Assembly: GCA_024401555.1 (NCBI GenBank)
Contig: JAKSKV010000007.1
Location: 47,243 to 111,242, forward strand
Length of the DNA: 64,000 nt
Source: Paludibacteraceae bacterium
GTDB lineage: Bacteria; Bacteroidota; Bacteroidia; Bacteroidales; Paludibacteraceae
Direction of reading: 5' to 3'
Part shown: positions 17,331 through 26,462 of the stretch, piece after piece
Layout: every line of letters begins with the position of its first letter
How positions within the stretch are numbered: position 1 is the first letter of the stretch
The notes under the pieces: generated by a model
The model's input: the letters and a program-made list of their open reading frames with translations, nothing else
The model's database searches: none
Told to the model about the DNA's origin: nothing
Program-made: the position numbers and the translations under genes

Positions 17331-18008
17331 TTAGAAACGCTCTTTGCTGTCGTAGCCCTCTTGGAGATGCTCTGATTCCCTCTTTGGGTCTCTGACGATT
17401 ACATCGCAGCTGGCTGTCTTATTGTCCGCCTTGGCGTAGATAGTCGCCTTTCCTGGCGCTACGGCGTGGATCTCTCCCTCGCTGTTTACTGTGGCCACCG
17501 CATTGTTGGAAGAGCTCCAATGCAATCCCTTGCAGTTGGAATCGTCTGGATAGATGGCCGCACTGATGCGCTCGTCCTCTCCCACATTCATACGTGTCTC
17601 CGTCTTGTTCAGTGAGATATTCTCCACCTTGACGATGAAACTATCCACAACGTAAACGCTGTTGCCTCTCCAAGGCAATGTGTGAAGGTACTCCTTGTAG
17701 TAGAGATCAACGGTGCGGGTGCCCATATTCATCAATTTCTTAGCCACCTCTTCGTTCTCGATGGAGAAGATGAACTCGTTGGATTGGATACCGGTTGCAG
17801 CCGCCCCTTTGGCATCGTTGCTGCCCTTGAAGCCGCTTTGGATCATCTTTCCTTCATAGGTCTTGAAAATATAACCCTTGTTAACGACATAGTTGAGTTC
17901 GCCACTCTTGACACCATTTCCGAATACAAAATAGTAACGCCAATAACCGATACCTGCACCTCCCAAGAGAAGGATAAGTAGAATAAAAAGAATAAGTTTA
18001 ATCTTCAT
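17331..18008 (-). CDS. Membrane-anchored protein with bacterial Ig-like domain
   Basis: A 225 aa protein with an N-terminal hydrophobic segment (residues 5-20, LILFILLILLLGGAGIGYW). Residues about 25-130 (VFGNGVKSGELNYVVNKGYIFKTYEG ... YYKEYLHTLPWRG) are a conserved Bacteroidales domain, often misannotated as 6-phosphogluconate dehydrogenase; no dehydrogenase motif is present. Residues about 135-205 form a BIG2-like domain (SSSNNAVATVNSEGEIHAVAPGKATI). The C-terminus is highly charged. Probably exposed in the periplasm; function unknown. A minus-strand TATCTTTG box at 18028-18035 may be its promoter. Confidence 0.75.
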   Translation of the reverse strand: MKIKLILFILLILLLGGAGIGYWRYYFVFGNGVKSGELNYVVNKGYIFKTYEGKMIQSGFKGSNDAKGAAATGIQSNEFIFSIENEEVAKKLMNMGTRTVDLYYKEYLHTLPWRGNSVYVVDSFIVKVENISLNKTETRMNVGEDERISAAIYPDDSNCKGLHWSSSNNAVATVNSEGEIHAVAPGKATIYAKADNKTASCDVIVRDPKRESEHLQEGYDSKERF

Positions 18009-18027
18009 AACACTTCATATTTTTTTG

Positions 18028-18035
18028 CAAAGATA
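18028..18035 (-). promoter_or_regulatory. -7 promoter box for the Ig-like protein
   Basis: TATCTTTG on the minus strand, 20 bp upstream of the ATG at 18008; no clear -33 element. Confidence 0.45.
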
Positions 18036-18178
18036 ACCCTTTTGTTGGATAGATAGATGCCTAATACGATAATTTAAACTATTCATTGTCTCATTAGGCG
18101 ATGGACCGTTTCCTGAATTGTTGAAATTTTAATGCTCTGATTTTCGTCGTAAAGTGGGTGAGAAAAATAAACTTTTTG

Positions 18179-18186
18179 TATTTTTG
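18179..18186 (+). promoter_or_regulatory. -7 promoter box for the DUF3127 gene
   Basis: TATTTTTG, a TAnnTTTG match 57 bp before the ATG. Confidence 0.45.
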
Positions 18187-18243
18187 TGGAAATTATGATT
18201 TTCGGGGAGTTTGCTCCCTTTACTTAATATTACGTAAATTAAA

Positions 18244-18645
18244 ATGGATTTCACAGGAAGAATTATCGCTGTATTGCCTGCAAGAACAGGTCAAGGAAAG
18301 AATGGTCCTTGGAAGAGTCAGGAATATGTAATGGAACACGATACCTCAAACGCACAATATCCACGTCGTATGTGTTTCAATGTGTGGGGTGAGCAAAAGA
18401 TCGCTGAATTCAACATTCAAGAGGGACAATTCTACACAGTGAGTGTGGATATCGATTGTCGTGAGTGGCAAGGTCGTTGGTTCAACGATATCCGTGCATG
18501 GAGAGTCGCTCCTGCTGGTTCTGCCGCTCCTCAACCACAAGCTCCCGCTCAGCCTGCAATGCCAAGCGGTATGCCTTCTGTCCCTGCATTCGATAGCCAA
18601 TCCAATGCTGGACAAAGCAACGAGGCTGACCAGTTGCCATTCTAA
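18244..18645 (+). CDS. DUF3127 protein, OB-fold-like
   Basis: A 133 aa protein whose first 90 residues match DUF3127, a family with single-strand-binding (OB-fold)-like features: MDFTGRIIAVLP, GPWKSQEYVMEH, FNVWGEQKI, WFNDIRAWRV. The C-terminus is a Pro/Ala/Gln linker ending in ADQLPF, which resembles the acidic-hydrophobic tip (DDLPF) of SSB proteins that recruits partners. A role in DNA metabolism is plausible by this resemblance; no function is established from sequence. It stands alone between terminators. Confidence 0.85.
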   Translation: MDFTGRIIAVLPARTGQGKNGPWKSQEYVMEHDTSNAQYPRRMCFNVWGEQKIAEFNIQEGQFYTVSVDIDCREWQGRWFNDIRAWRVAPAGSAAPQPQAPAQPAMPSGMPSVPAFDSQSNAGQSNEADQLPF

Positions 18646-18670
18646 TTGGGAGGACCGAATAGATGATATA

Positions 18671-18700
18671 AGCCGATTCCTTGTGAGTCGGCTTTTTTTT
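18671..18700 (+). terminator. Terminator after DUF3127
   Basis: AGCCGATT pairs with AGTCGGCT (one wobble, short loop) followed by eight T. Confidence 0.88.
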
Positions 18701-18733
18701 GTTGATGCCTTTCGTGAAGCATCTCCAAGCAAG

Positions 18734-18770
18734 CAAAAAAAACGTGGCGCCAAGCACTGACGCCACGTTT
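18734..18770 (-). terminator. Terminator of the GH5 gene
   Basis: A 9 bp perfect stem AACGTGGCG/CGCCACGTT with an 11 nt loop; on the minus strand it is followed by a run of U from the A-run at 18735-18742. Confidence 0.88.
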
Positions 18771-18793
18771 TCTGTTTTTATCAAATGGAAATA

Positions 18794-19936
18794 TTATTTC
18801 TTTCCAGTGATGATAGCAGGCAACTCGTTTGCTGAACCGTCTTGGTTGACAACAGGGAAGTCGCCCTTGTAGCACCAGTGGCAGTTTGCGATGTCGTGCT
18901 CGTGGAATACGTCGCAGATATCGTTGTACCAACGCATACGAACCTCCTTGTCCACGAAGTATGGGTAAGCGCCGAACTCACCGCAGTAGAGGTGCAAGCC
19001 AAGAGACTCAGCCTTGTCGATCGCCTTCTTCATGTGGACATACATGGTATCCTTGTTGTACTCTCCGTTCATGGAGTTGATCTTCGCCAACTCCTCGGTA
19101 GTCAAAGAGGCAAGAGCCGCAGAGTCGGTAACTTGCATACCTGGGTAGTTGACAGCTCCTTTGTAGAACTTGTAGTCGGTCCAAGGTGCTTGGTGGTGTG
19201 TCACCAAACTTGGCTCGTAGAAGTGGAAGCTCAACATCAAGTATTTGTCGTTCTCTGGTACACGGAGAGAGTCGAATGTTTGTGGGATTTGCCAAAGGTT
19301 AGAACCTACGATGATGGTTCTCTCGGCCTCTTTCTCTCTGATGCCCTTGATCATCTTCTCGATCAAAAGGTTCCATGCTTCGTGGGTAGGAGCGACAGGC
19401 TCGTTCATCAACTCGTAAGCCAAACGGTCGTTAGGGTATTGAGCCAAATCCTTTTGAAGATCTTTCCAGATGTTCACGATCTTCTCTTGCTCAGCAGGGT
19501 CGGTGAACAAAGTGTTCGGATGACCGTTCTCGTTGTTGAAGTGGTGAGAACGAACGATGTGAAGGTCCACAACGATGTTCATATTGTTCTCCAAGGTCCA
19601 CTTGATGGCGTTGTGCATCAACTCGAAAGCGGAAGAGTCACGGTTCATTTGCTCGTCATAAAGCTCCTCCTCATCAACAGGAAGACGGACGAAGTCGAAT
19701 CCCATAGCTGCGATTGAATCGAAATCTGCTTTGGTGATCATCTTTGCTCTATCTTCGTGGCTACGGCCACCTGTTTGTGACAACCAGTGGCTGACGTTCA
19801 CACCATTCTTCAAATCGAGAGTGGCGTATGACTTGGTTTGTTCAGACGAAGTCTGGTCATTTTGTTGCCCAGCGGGCTTATCGCAAGCGACCAACGCAAG
19901 TGCAAGTGCGGCGATACCTAAAAAACGTGTTTTCAT
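18794..19936 (-). CDS. Glycoside hydrolase family 5 lipoprotein
   Basis: A 380 aa endoglucanase/mannanase-type enzyme. The signal ends with lipobox LVAC (near residue 18), so it is lipid-anchored in the envelope. The (beta/alpha)8 barrel shows NGVNVSHWL at the start, GFDFVRLPV, VVDLHIVRSHHF, the acid/base Glu in YELMNEPV, SFHFYEP and the nucleophile Glu in YCGEFGAYP. Cellulose, mannan or glucan could be the substrate; the sequence does not decide. The ATG at 19936 replaces a TTG two codons upstream. A TATCTTTG box lies at 19982-19989 on the minus strand. Confidence 0.9.
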   Translation of the reverse strand: MKTRFLGIAALALALVACDKPAGQQNDQTSSEQTKSYATLDLKNGVNVSHWLSQTGGRSHEDRAKMITKADFDSIAAMGFDFVRLPVDEEELYDEQMNRDSSAFELMHNAIKWTLENNMNIVVDLHIVRSHHFNNENGHPNTLFTDPAEQEKIVNIWKDLQKDLAQYPNDRLAYELMNEPVAPTHEAWNLLIEKMIKGIREKEAERTIIVGSNLWQIPQTFDSLRVPENDKYLMLSFHFYEPSLVTHHQAPWTDYKFYKGAVNYPGMQVTDSAALASLTTEELAKINSMNGEYNKDTMYVHMKKAIDKAESLGLHLYCGEFGAYPYFVDKEVRMRWYNDICDVFHEHDIANCHWCYKGDFPVVNQDGSANELPAIITGKK

Positions 19937-19981
19937 AAACAATTATTTATAGATTTCTTTTGTGATTTCTTTATCATTCCA

Positions 19982-19989
19982 CAAAGATA
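19982..19989 (-). promoter_or_regulatory. -7 promoter box for the GH5 gene
   Basis: TATCTTTG on the minus strand, 46 bp upstream of the GH5 ATG. Confidence 0.45.
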
Positions 19990-20245
19990 TAAAAAGATAA
20001 ATAACATTGTAAAGTGTTGTCGTTATATATTTGATATAATGAGGATGAGTTTTGTGAAAAAGAGAAATCATTAGACTCAATTTTATTTGCATTTGGAAAG
20101 AAAAGATAGAAATTTGTCTATTTGACAGCATTGAGTCGGTTTCGTATTGAAAAAACAATTATTTTTGCTTTGCATTTTCGAAAGGGAAACTGCTTTGATC
20201 TCCTTTTGAAAGTACAAATTGGAATAATGTTTCTTACCATATAAT
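19990..20245. other. Divergent intergenic region
   Basis: Between the divergent GH5 and Na/Pi cotransporter genes. AT-rich; beyond the GH5 promoter box I see no convincing hairpin, reading frame or operator. The transporter promoter must lie here but is not obvious. Confidence 0.4.
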
Positions 20246-21940
20246 ATGGATTATTTACCATTAATTATTCTTGCAGGTTCTGTCGCCTTGCTTATGTACG
20301 GAATGAAAGTCATGAGCGAAGGTTTGCAAAAGATGGCGGGTAGCAAGTTGCGCCAAGTCCTCGCGAAAATGACAACCAATCGTTTCACCGGTCTATTAAC
20401 GGGTGCCTTCATTACGACATCCATTCAGTCTTCCACTGCCACCACCGTCATGACGGTAAGTTTCGTAAGCGCGGGACTCCTCACTTTGACGCAGGCGATC
20501 TCCGTCATCATGGGTGCCAATATCGGAACCACCGCCACGGCATGGATCATGGTTTTGGGCGGAAGTGGAAACTATATGCAGTATGTGGTCTATGCGGCGA
20601 TTGTATTTGCCATTGCTTGTATATATAGTAACAAAAGGCGAAATCTTGGAGAATTCGTGATGGGATTGGCCTTGTTGCTTTTGGGTTTGACGACATTAAG
20701 CGCCAATGCCAAGGGAATGCATCTCGACCAAAACCAAGCGGTGCAGGATTTCTTCGGAAAGATGAGTAGCATGGGCTATGGTTCCTATCTTCTTTTCTTG
20801 GTCATCGGCGGCTTGCTTACTTGCTCGGTACAGAGTTCCGCAGCTATTATGGCGATCACCATGACGCTTTGCTCGGCTGGTGTTTTGGATATCTATATGG
20901 GTATCGCTCTGGTGATGGGCGAGAACATCGGTACCACCGTCACCTCCAATGTGGTGGCTCTTTCGGCCTCAACCCAGGCGAGGAGAGCCGCTATGGCGCA
21001 TATGGTGTTCAATGTGTTTGGTGTGATATGGGTATTTAGCATTTTCCCTTATTTTGTGGATCTTGTCTGCTGGATGGTGGGGTGTGATCCTCATGCTGAA
21101 ATATCGGACAAATCTATTTTGACCGTTGTTTTGGCAGCCTTCCATACCTCTTTCAATATTTGTAATGTGTTGATTCTGATATGGTTTATCAAACCATTGG
21201 AGAAACTTGTCTGCAGAATCATCAAGCCGAAGGCTAATCCAGAGGAGGATGAGGCTCGATTGACCTATATCGGTGGTGGTATTTTATCGACGTCCGAGCT
21301 CTCTATCTTGGAGGCCAAGAAGGAGGTCAATGTCTTTGCCGCCCGTTGTCATAAGATGTTAGGTTTCATCCCTGCATTGTTGAAAATGGAGAAGGATGAG
21401 GACTTTAATAAGTTGTTTAGCCGTATCGAGAAGTACGAGAATATCACCGACAATATGGAGGTTCAGATCGCTGACTATCTGAACAAGGTGTCGGAGGGTA
21501 GGCTGAGTGCCGAAGGTAAGAGTGAAATCCAACACATGATGAAGCAGGTTTCTGAGCTGGAGAGTATCGGTGATAGTTGCTACAATTTGGCTCGTACCGT
21601 GCGCCGTAAGAGAGAAAAGTCTCCGGAAGAGGATTTTACGGAGAAGCAATATGAGCATCTTTTCAATATGCTGAAATTGGCGGATCAATCCATTGAGCAG
21701 ATGAAGGTGATCGTACAGTCGGATGAGGTCAATCCAGTAGATTTGAACAAGTCACAAAATATTGAGATGGAGATCAATAACTATCGTAAGTTGTTGAAGA
21801 ACCAGAATGTTGACGACATCAATAAGAAATTGTACGACTATCAGATGGGCGTCTACTATATGGATATGATATCTGAGTGTGAAAAGTTGGGCGATTATGT
21901 CATGAATGTGATTGAGTGCGCTACGATTTATAAACGATAA
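20246..21940 (+). CDS. Na+/phosphate cotransporter (NptA/PNaS family)
   Basis: A 564 aa inner membrane protein. Residues 1-325 contain the two inverted Na_Pi_cotrans repeats, each with a QSS motif (IQSSTATTVM near 55 and VQSSAAIMAI near 192) and a GA/ENIGTT motif. Residues about 345-560 form a cytoplasmic PhoU-like helical domain. It should import inorganic phosphate with sodium. It is followed 8 bp downstream by nth; co-transcription is likely. Confidence 0.9.
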   Translation: MDYLPLIILAGSVALLMYGMKVMSEGLQKMAGSKLRQVLAKMTTNRFTGLLTGAFITTSIQSSTATTVMTVSFVSAGLLTLTQAISVIMGANIGTTATAWIMVLGGSGNYMQYVVYAAIVFAIACIYSNKRRNLGEFVMGLALLLLGLTTLSANAKGMHLDQNQAVQDFFGKMSSMGYGSYLLFLVIGGLLTCSVQSSAAIMAITMTLCSAGVLDIYMGIALVMGENIGTTVTSNVVALSASTQARRAAMAHMVFNVFGVIWVFSIFPYFVDLVCWMVGCDPHAEISDKSILTVVLAAFHTSFNICNVLILIWFIKPLEKLVCRIIKPKANPEEDEARLTYIGGGILSTSELSILEAKKEVNVFAARCHKMLGFIPALLKMEKDEDFNKLFSRIEKYENITDNMEVQIADYLNKVSEGRLSAEGKSEIQHMMKQVSELESIGDSCYNLARTVRRKREKSPEEDFTEKQYEHLFNMLKLADQSIEQMKVIVQSDEVNPVDLNKSQNIEMEINNYRKLLKNQNVDDINKKLYDYQMGVYYMDMISECEKLGDYVMNVIECATIYKR

Positions 21941-21948
21941 TTCCTTCC

Positions 21949-22584
21949 ATGACAGTTGCGGAACGTTATCATGGCATGCTTTCGTGGTTTGCCGCCAATA
22001 TGCCGGAGGCTGACAGTGAGCTGAACTATCGCAACCCGTACGAATTGTTGGTGGCGGTGATGCTCTCCGCACAGTGTACGGATAAACGGGTGAATATGGT
22101 GACGCCTGCCTTGTTTGAGCGTTTCCCCGATGCGGAAGCCTTGTCTGCCGCATCATTTGATGAGGTGCTTTCCTATGTGAAGAGCGTCTCGTATCCCAAT
22201 GCGAAAGCGGAGCATCTGGTGGCGATGGGAAAGATGTTGAAGCGTGAATTTGCTGGCGTTGTTCCCTCCACTATGGAGGAGTTGACTCGTCTGCCGGGTG
22301 TGGGAAGGAAGACTGCCAATGTGATGTTGGCCGTCGCTTTTGGCAAGCCCGCCATGCCTGTTGATACCCATGTGTTTAGAGTCTCTAACCGCATCGGCTT
22401 GACGCGGAATTCCCAAACACCAGAAGAGACGGAGCGGCGATTGGTGAAGTACATTCCCTCTGAAGTGTTGGGTAGGGCACACCACTGGCTGTTGCTACAT
22501 GGACGTTATGTATGTACGGCGAAGAATCCGAAATGTGCGTCTTGCGGAATAGCGGAGTGGTGTAGCAGTTATGGTAAATTGTGA
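21949..22584 (+). CDS. nth: Endonuclease III
   Basis: DNA glycosylase/AP lyase that removes oxidised pyrimidines. 211 aa, standard length. The helix-hairpin-helix LPGVGRKTAN, catalytic Lys in QCTDKRVN and Asp in VDTHVFRV are present, and the C-terminal iron-sulfur cluster ligands follow the C-x6-C-x2-C-x5-C spacing (CTAKNPKCASCGIAEWC). All residues needed for activity are visible. Confidence 0.97.
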   Translation: MTVAERYHGMLSWFAANMPEADSELNYRNPYELLVAVMLSAQCTDKRVNMVTPALFERFPDAEALSAASFDEVLSYVKSVSYPNAKAEHLVAMGKMLKREFAGVVPSTMEELTRLPGVGRKTANVMLAVAFGKPAMPVDTHVFRVSNRIGLTRNSQTPEETERRLVKYIPSEVLGRAHHWLLLHGRYVCTAKNPKCASCGIAEWCSSYGKL

Positions 22585-22607
22585 TGAGAAGGTGATGTGC
22601 TATAAAA

Positions 22608-22640
22608 AAAGGCCAGCGATTGTGATCGTTGGCCTTTCGA
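22608..22640. terminator. Bidirectional terminator between nth and the sigma factor gene
   Basis: A 13 bp stem (AAAGGCCAGCGAT with ATCGTTGGCCTTT, one wobble, loop TGTG). The U-run is best on the minus strand, so it chiefly terminates the sigma factor gene. Confidence 0.85.
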
Positions 22641-22673
22641 TTGCTATTAGCTGTAGATGTCTGCTATAGATGA

Positions 22674-23540
22674 CTATAGGAAGCTCCTAAGCAACTCTTT
22701 TCTGTTGCTGTGTCTCAATTGTTGTAACGCCCTCTCCTTGATTTGGCGCACGCGTTCACGGGTGAGTCCGAAGTTCTCGCCGATCTCCTCCAAGGACATC
22801 TCTTGGTAGTCGCCGATTCCGAAGAACATCTTGAGGATGTCGTTCTCCCTGTCTTTGAGGATGCTGCTCATCGCGCGGTCAAGCTCTACCGACAAAGATT
22901 CGTCCATCAAGCTTTGGTCTGTGCTTGGTATGGAGGTGTTGGCGATTTTGCTCTCCATGGTGTCCTCTTGGTCATCGGAGATAGGGGCGTCGATAGAGAG
23001 GGTGTGGCCTGGATGAGTCATCGTCTCTCTGATCTTCTCCTCTGGAATATCCAGCATCTCGGCGAGTTCCTGAGCGGAGGCCTTTCTCTGATTCTCTTGC
23101 TCGTAGGCAGCCATCGCCTTTTGGATCTTGCTGATGGAATTTACCTGGTTGAGCGGCAGTCTGATGGTGCGGGAGTGTTCCGCCATGGCCTGAAGAATGG
23201 ATTGACGGATCCACCATACAGCATAGGAGATGAACTTGAAACCTTTGGTTTCGTCGAATTTGTCGGCGGCCTTGATCAAACCCATGTTGCCCTCGTTGAT
23301 GAGGTCGGAGAGTGTCATGCCTTGGTTCTGGTACTGCTTGGCTACGGACACGACAAATCTAAGATTGGCTTTGACCATTTTGTTGCGGGCGTCCATGTCT
23401 CCTTGTCTGATTCTTTGCGCAAGCTCCACCTCTTCCTCCGCGTTGATGAGTGGTTCATGGTTGATTTGTGAAAGGTAGATGTCAAGTGATTCACACGATT
23501 TCCTGTTTGTGATTGTGGCAGTGATTTTTAATTGTCTCAT
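22674..23540 (-). CDS. RNA polymerase sigma-70 factor, primary type (copy 1)
   Basis: 288 aa. It has regions 1.2 to 4 without a region 1.1, as in the Bacteroidota primary sigma factor. Region 2 ([26 protein letters not shown] ... [15 protein letters not shown]), region 3 (NRKASAQELAEML) and region 4 with the -35-recognition helix ([18 protein letters not shown]) are intact. Compared with copy 2 it has an extra Asp in the FFGIG(D)YQEM segment and a Leu-Lys-Asp variant (SILKDRENDI) in region 4.1. It lies 182 bp downstream of copy 2 in the same direction, with its own promoter box. Probably a recent paralogue acting as an alternative housekeeping or stress sigma. Confidence 0.92.
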   Translation of the reverse strand: MRQLKITATITNRKSCESLDIYLSQINHEPLINAEEEVELAQRIRQGDMDARNKMVKANLRFVVSVAKQYQNQGMTLSDLINEGNMGLIKAADKFDETKGFKFISYAVWWIRQSILQAMAEHSRTIRLPLNQVNSISKIQKAMAAYEQENQRKASAQELAEMLDIPEEKIRETMTHPGHTLSIDAPISDDQEDTMESKIANTSIPSTDQSLMDESLSVELDRAMSSILKDRENDILKMFFGIGDYQEMSLEEIGENFGLTRERVRQIKERALQQLRHSNRKELLRSFL

Positions 23541-23574
23541 ACGCTATTAACCCTAAGATTTATAAAAACAACGA

Positions 23575-23582
23575 CAAAATTA
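23575..23582 (-). promoter_or_regulatory. -7 promoter box for sigma factor copy 1
   Basis: TAATTTTG on the minus strand, 35 bp upstream of the ATG. Confidence 0.45.
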
Positions 23583-23666
23583 GGTCAATATTGTGGATTG
23601 TGCAAGTTTTTTTGAAAAATTTTCAAAAAAAATTCTTGGGAGCCTTTTTTTTGTTCTCGAAAAGGC

Positions 23667-23700
23667 AAAAAAAAGAGGCCAACTTGTGGTTGACCTCTTT
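23667..23700 (-). terminator. Terminator after sigma factor copy 2
   Basis: 12-position stem AAAGAGG(c)CAAC / GTTG(a)CCTCTTT with one mismatch and a 5 nt loop; strong U-run on the minus strand. It separates the two sigma genes. Confidence 0.85.
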
Positions 23701-23722
23701 GCGTTAATCTCTCCTTGAGGGA

Positions 23723-24583
23723 TTATCCAAGGTAAGATTTCAATAATTTGCTTCTTGAGTTTTGTCTGAGTCTGCGGATGGCCTTCTCTTTGATTTGACG
23801 TACGCGCTCGCGAGTGAGTCCGAAATTCTCGCCGATCTCTTCCAACGTCATCTCTTGGTAGCCGATTCCGAAGAACATCTTGATGATTTCGCTCTCGCGG
23901 TCGGTCAGTGTGGAGAGTGCTCGGTCGATCTCTCTTGATAAAGACTCGTTGATGAGTGAACGGTCTGCGATAGGGGAGTCGTCGTTGACGAGAACGTCCA
24001 ACAAGCTATTGTCTTCGCCCTCTACGAAAGGAGCGTCCACGGAGATGTGACGGCCTGAAATCTTCATCGCGTCGGAGATCTTGTCCACAGGCATGTCGAG
24101 GATTCCTGCAACCTCCTCAGTGGAAGGTCTGCGCTCGTTCTCTTGCTCGAATTGTGATAGCGCCTTGTTGATCTTGTTGAGTGATCCTACTTGGTTGAGT
24201 GGCAATCTGACGATACGTGATTGCTCTGCCAATGCTTGGAGAATGGATTGGCGAATCCACCATACGGCGTAAGAGATGAACTTGAAACCTCTGGTCTCGT
24301 CGAATTTTTCGGCAGCCTTGATCAAGCCCAAGTTTCCTTCGTTGATAAGGTCGGGAAGACTCAAACCCTGGTTTTGGTACTGCTTTGCGACGGAAACCAC
24401 GAAACGGAGATTGGCGCGTGTCAACTTTTCTAACGCTCTACGGTCGCCCTTTTTGATTTTTTGGGCCAACTCCACCTCTTCTTCTACGGTGATCAAGTCC
24501 TCACGGCCGATTTCCTGTAGGTACTTGTCCAAAGAGGCGCTCTCTCTGTTCGTGATTGATTTTGTGATCTTTAACTGTCTCAT
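23723..24583 (-). CDS. rpoD: RNA polymerase primary sigma factor RpoD (copy 2)
   Basis: 286 aa, the normal size of the Bacteroidota housekeeping sigma factor. [26 protein letters not shown] at the N-terminus, region 2.4 [16 protein letters not shown], region 3 and region 4 [44 protein letters not shown] all conform closely to this group. I treat this copy as the canonical RpoD because its [15 protein letters not shown] segment has no insertion. The neighbouring copy 1 is a close paralogue. Confidence 0.93.
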   Translation of the reverse strand: MRQLKITKSITNRESASLDKYLQEIGREDLITVEEEVELAQKIKKGDRRALEKLTRANLRFVVSVAKQYQNQGLSLPDLINEGNLGLIKAAEKFDETRGFKFISYAVWWIRQSILQALAEQSRIVRLPLNQVGSLNKINKALSQFEQENERRPSTEEVAGILDMPVDKISDAMKISGRHISVDAPFVEGEDNSLLDVLVNDDSPIADRSLINESLSREIDRALSTLTDRESEIIKMFFGIGYQEMTLEEIGENFGLTRERVRQIKEKAIRRLRQNSRSKLLKSYLG

Positions 24584-24708
24584 TTAGTCTTTTCTCCTCA
24601 ATTAAATGAAAATTGCCACGAAATTACTTTTTTTTTCTCTTATATCCTAATAAAAATTGGTTTATTTCAGATAAGTAGATGTTTGTGCTTCTGCCTATGT
24701 CGCATAAA

Positions 24709-24748
24709 ATAGGCTATTCCCTTGCGTTGTGCGAGGAAATAGCCTATG
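24709..24748 (-). terminator. Terminator after the HtrA protease gene
   Basis: ATAGGCTATT pairs with AATAGCCTAT, extended by a CC/GG pair around a mismatch; loop about 13 nt, followed by TTTTA on the minus strand. Confidence 0.75.
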
Positions 24749-24777
24749 ACTGATTTATTATCTGTTTGTTAAGGATT

Positions 24778-26235
24778 TTAGTTCATATCGACTGCGAAAT
24801 AGACCACTTTGCCATTTGGCATGACGCCGGAGAGGAAGAGCGCTTGCTCCTCTTGACCTTTCATGTTGCTGATGATTCGGTCAATGTCAGAGGTGCTGTT
24901 GACTGAGATGTTGTTGACTCTTACAATGATGTAACCATTCGGAATACCTGCTTGGTGGAATTTTCCTCCCTTCTCGATTTGGGATACTTCCAAACCGCCT
25001 GAGAGCCTCATTTGTTGCATCTTCTTTTCGCTTAGAGGTGTGAGTTTGGCGCCCAAGGTGTTGGTGGATTGTTGTTTCACCATAGAGGTGTCTCCGTTCA
25101 TGTTTTTGAGTGTCACTTCGGTTTTCTTTTGCTTGCTACCTCTTTGGTAAACGACCTCCACTTTGTCGCCAGGTCTGAATCGGCTGATTTGGTCTTGTGT
25201 CTCGGAAACGCTCTTCACCTTGTGGCCATTGATGTGGGTGATGATATCGCCCGATTCGATTCCAGCTTCGGCGGCGGCGCTGTTCGGTCCGACTTCCGCT
25301 ACATAAGCACCCTCCATCATATCCAGATTCTTCTCCTTGGCCAGGTCTGCGTTGATGTCTTGGATTTTCACGCCCAATAGGGCTCTTTGCACCGTTCCGA
25401 ACTCTTTCAAGTCGGCTACCACCTTGCTCATGATGCTGGTAGGAATGGCGAAGGAGTATCCTGAATAGGAGCCGGTCTGGGAAGCGATCGCGGCGTTGAT
25501 GCCGACCAGTTCTCCGTTCGTGTTAACCAAAGCGCCACCGCTGTTGCCAGGGTTGACCGCCGCATCGGTCTGGATGAATGACTCGATCTTCATGTCGGAT
25601 GTGAGAATGTTGATGTTTCTTGCCTTCGCGCTCACGATACCGGCGGTGACGGTGGAGGTGAGGTTAAATGGGTTTCCCACGGCCAATACCCATTCTCCGA
25701 CCTTCAGATCGTCGGAATTGCCTACGCGAAGGGCTGGCAAATCTGTGGCCTCGATCTTGAGCAGGGCAAGGTCTGTATTAGGGTCTGTTCCTACGATGGT
25801 GGCGTTGAATTCGCGCTTGTCGTTCAAAACGACCTTCACATTGTTGGAACCATCCACCACGTGGTTGTTGGTGACGATGTATCCATCCGATGATAAGATG
25901 ACGCCGGAGCCTGAACCCATCTGTTGTTGCCTAGGCGCTTGCCTTTGCTGACCTCGTTCTCCGAAGAAGAATTCAAGGAATGGATCGTAATTGCTGTAGT
26001 TGGATTGACGTGTCTCGATGATGGTCATGACGTGGACCACGGCGTTGACAGATGTCTCCGCCGCTTGGGTGAAGTCCACCATGCCGCCGTTGTTGTACGA
26101 TGAATATTGCACTGGGGCCTGCTTTTCGATGACGATGGTCTCTTGAGGCCCGAACTTTTTAAAGCAGAAGCAGGAAACGCCTGCGCTCAATGCGGCAACA
26201 CCTACTGCCGCTCCGATCCATTTCAAATGTTTCAT
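24778..26235 (-). CDS. degQ: Periplasmic HtrA/DegQ serine protease
   Basis: A 485 aa envelope protease/chaperone for misfolded proteins. An N-terminal membrane or signal segment (residues 5-25) precedes the trypsin-like domain with the full triad: His125 (NNHVV), Asp155 (DPNTDLAL) and Ser232 (NPGNSGGAL). Two PDZ domains follow (about 285-380 and 400-485). Loop LA is short and Q-rich. The DegP/DegQ distinction cannot be made from sequence. Confidence 0.95.
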   Translation of the reverse strand: MKHLKWIGAAVGVAALSAGVSCFCFKKFGPQETIVIEKQAPVQYSSYNNGGMVDFTQAAETSVNAVVHVMTIIETRQSNYSNYDPFLEFFFGERGQQRQAPRQQQMGSGSGVILSSDGYIVTNNHVVDGSNNVKVVLNDKREFNATIVGTDPNTDLALLKIEATDLPALRVGNSDDLKVGEWVLAVGNPFNLTSTVTAGIVSAKARNINILTSDMKIESFIQTDAAVNPGNSGGALVNTNGELVGINAAIASQTGSYSGYSFAIPTSIMSKVVADLKEFGTVQRALLGVKIQDINADLAKEKNLDMMEGAYVAEVGPNSAAAEAGIESGDIITHINGHKVKSVSETQDQISRFRPGDKVEVVYQRGSKQKKTEVTLKNMNGDTSMVKQQSTNTLGAKLTPLSEKKMQQMRLSGGLEVSQIEKGGKFHQAGIPNGYIIVRVNNISVNSTSDIDRIISNMKGQEEQALFLSGVMPNGKVVYFAVDMN

Positions 26236-26450
26236 GTCTTCAATTGTTAAATTTGTCTATTAAAATACTTTCCTTGCGGCGTTGATGTCTTAATCATCGC
26301 CTCAATATTACAACTGCAAATTACATGCAATGTTTTGCGATTTCCACCTCTTTTAATTTGATTTAACACCATCTCCCCCTTTTTAACATTTGATGATGAA
26401 AAAAGGCTGGAATTTGTGAAAAAATGTCAGTGTGTAAAGGAAAAAATCAC
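26236..26450. other. Intergenic region between degQ and rnpB
   Basis: Divergent promoter region for the HtrA gene (minus) and RNase P RNA (plus). No reading frame or repeat of note; AT-rich. Confidence 0.4.
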
Positions 26451-26458
26451 TATATTTG
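26451..26458 (+). promoter_or_regulatory. -7 promoter box for rnpB
   Basis: TATATTTG, a perfect TAnnTTTG match 5-6 bp before the expected 5' end of RNase P RNA. Confidence 0.7.
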
Positions 26459-26462
26459 CACG

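Noticed and set aside
18842-19717. 291 codon plus-strand frame over the GH5 gene
   Set aside because: Antisense to a complete GH5 enzyme with both catalytic Glu; Val-rich shadow translation.
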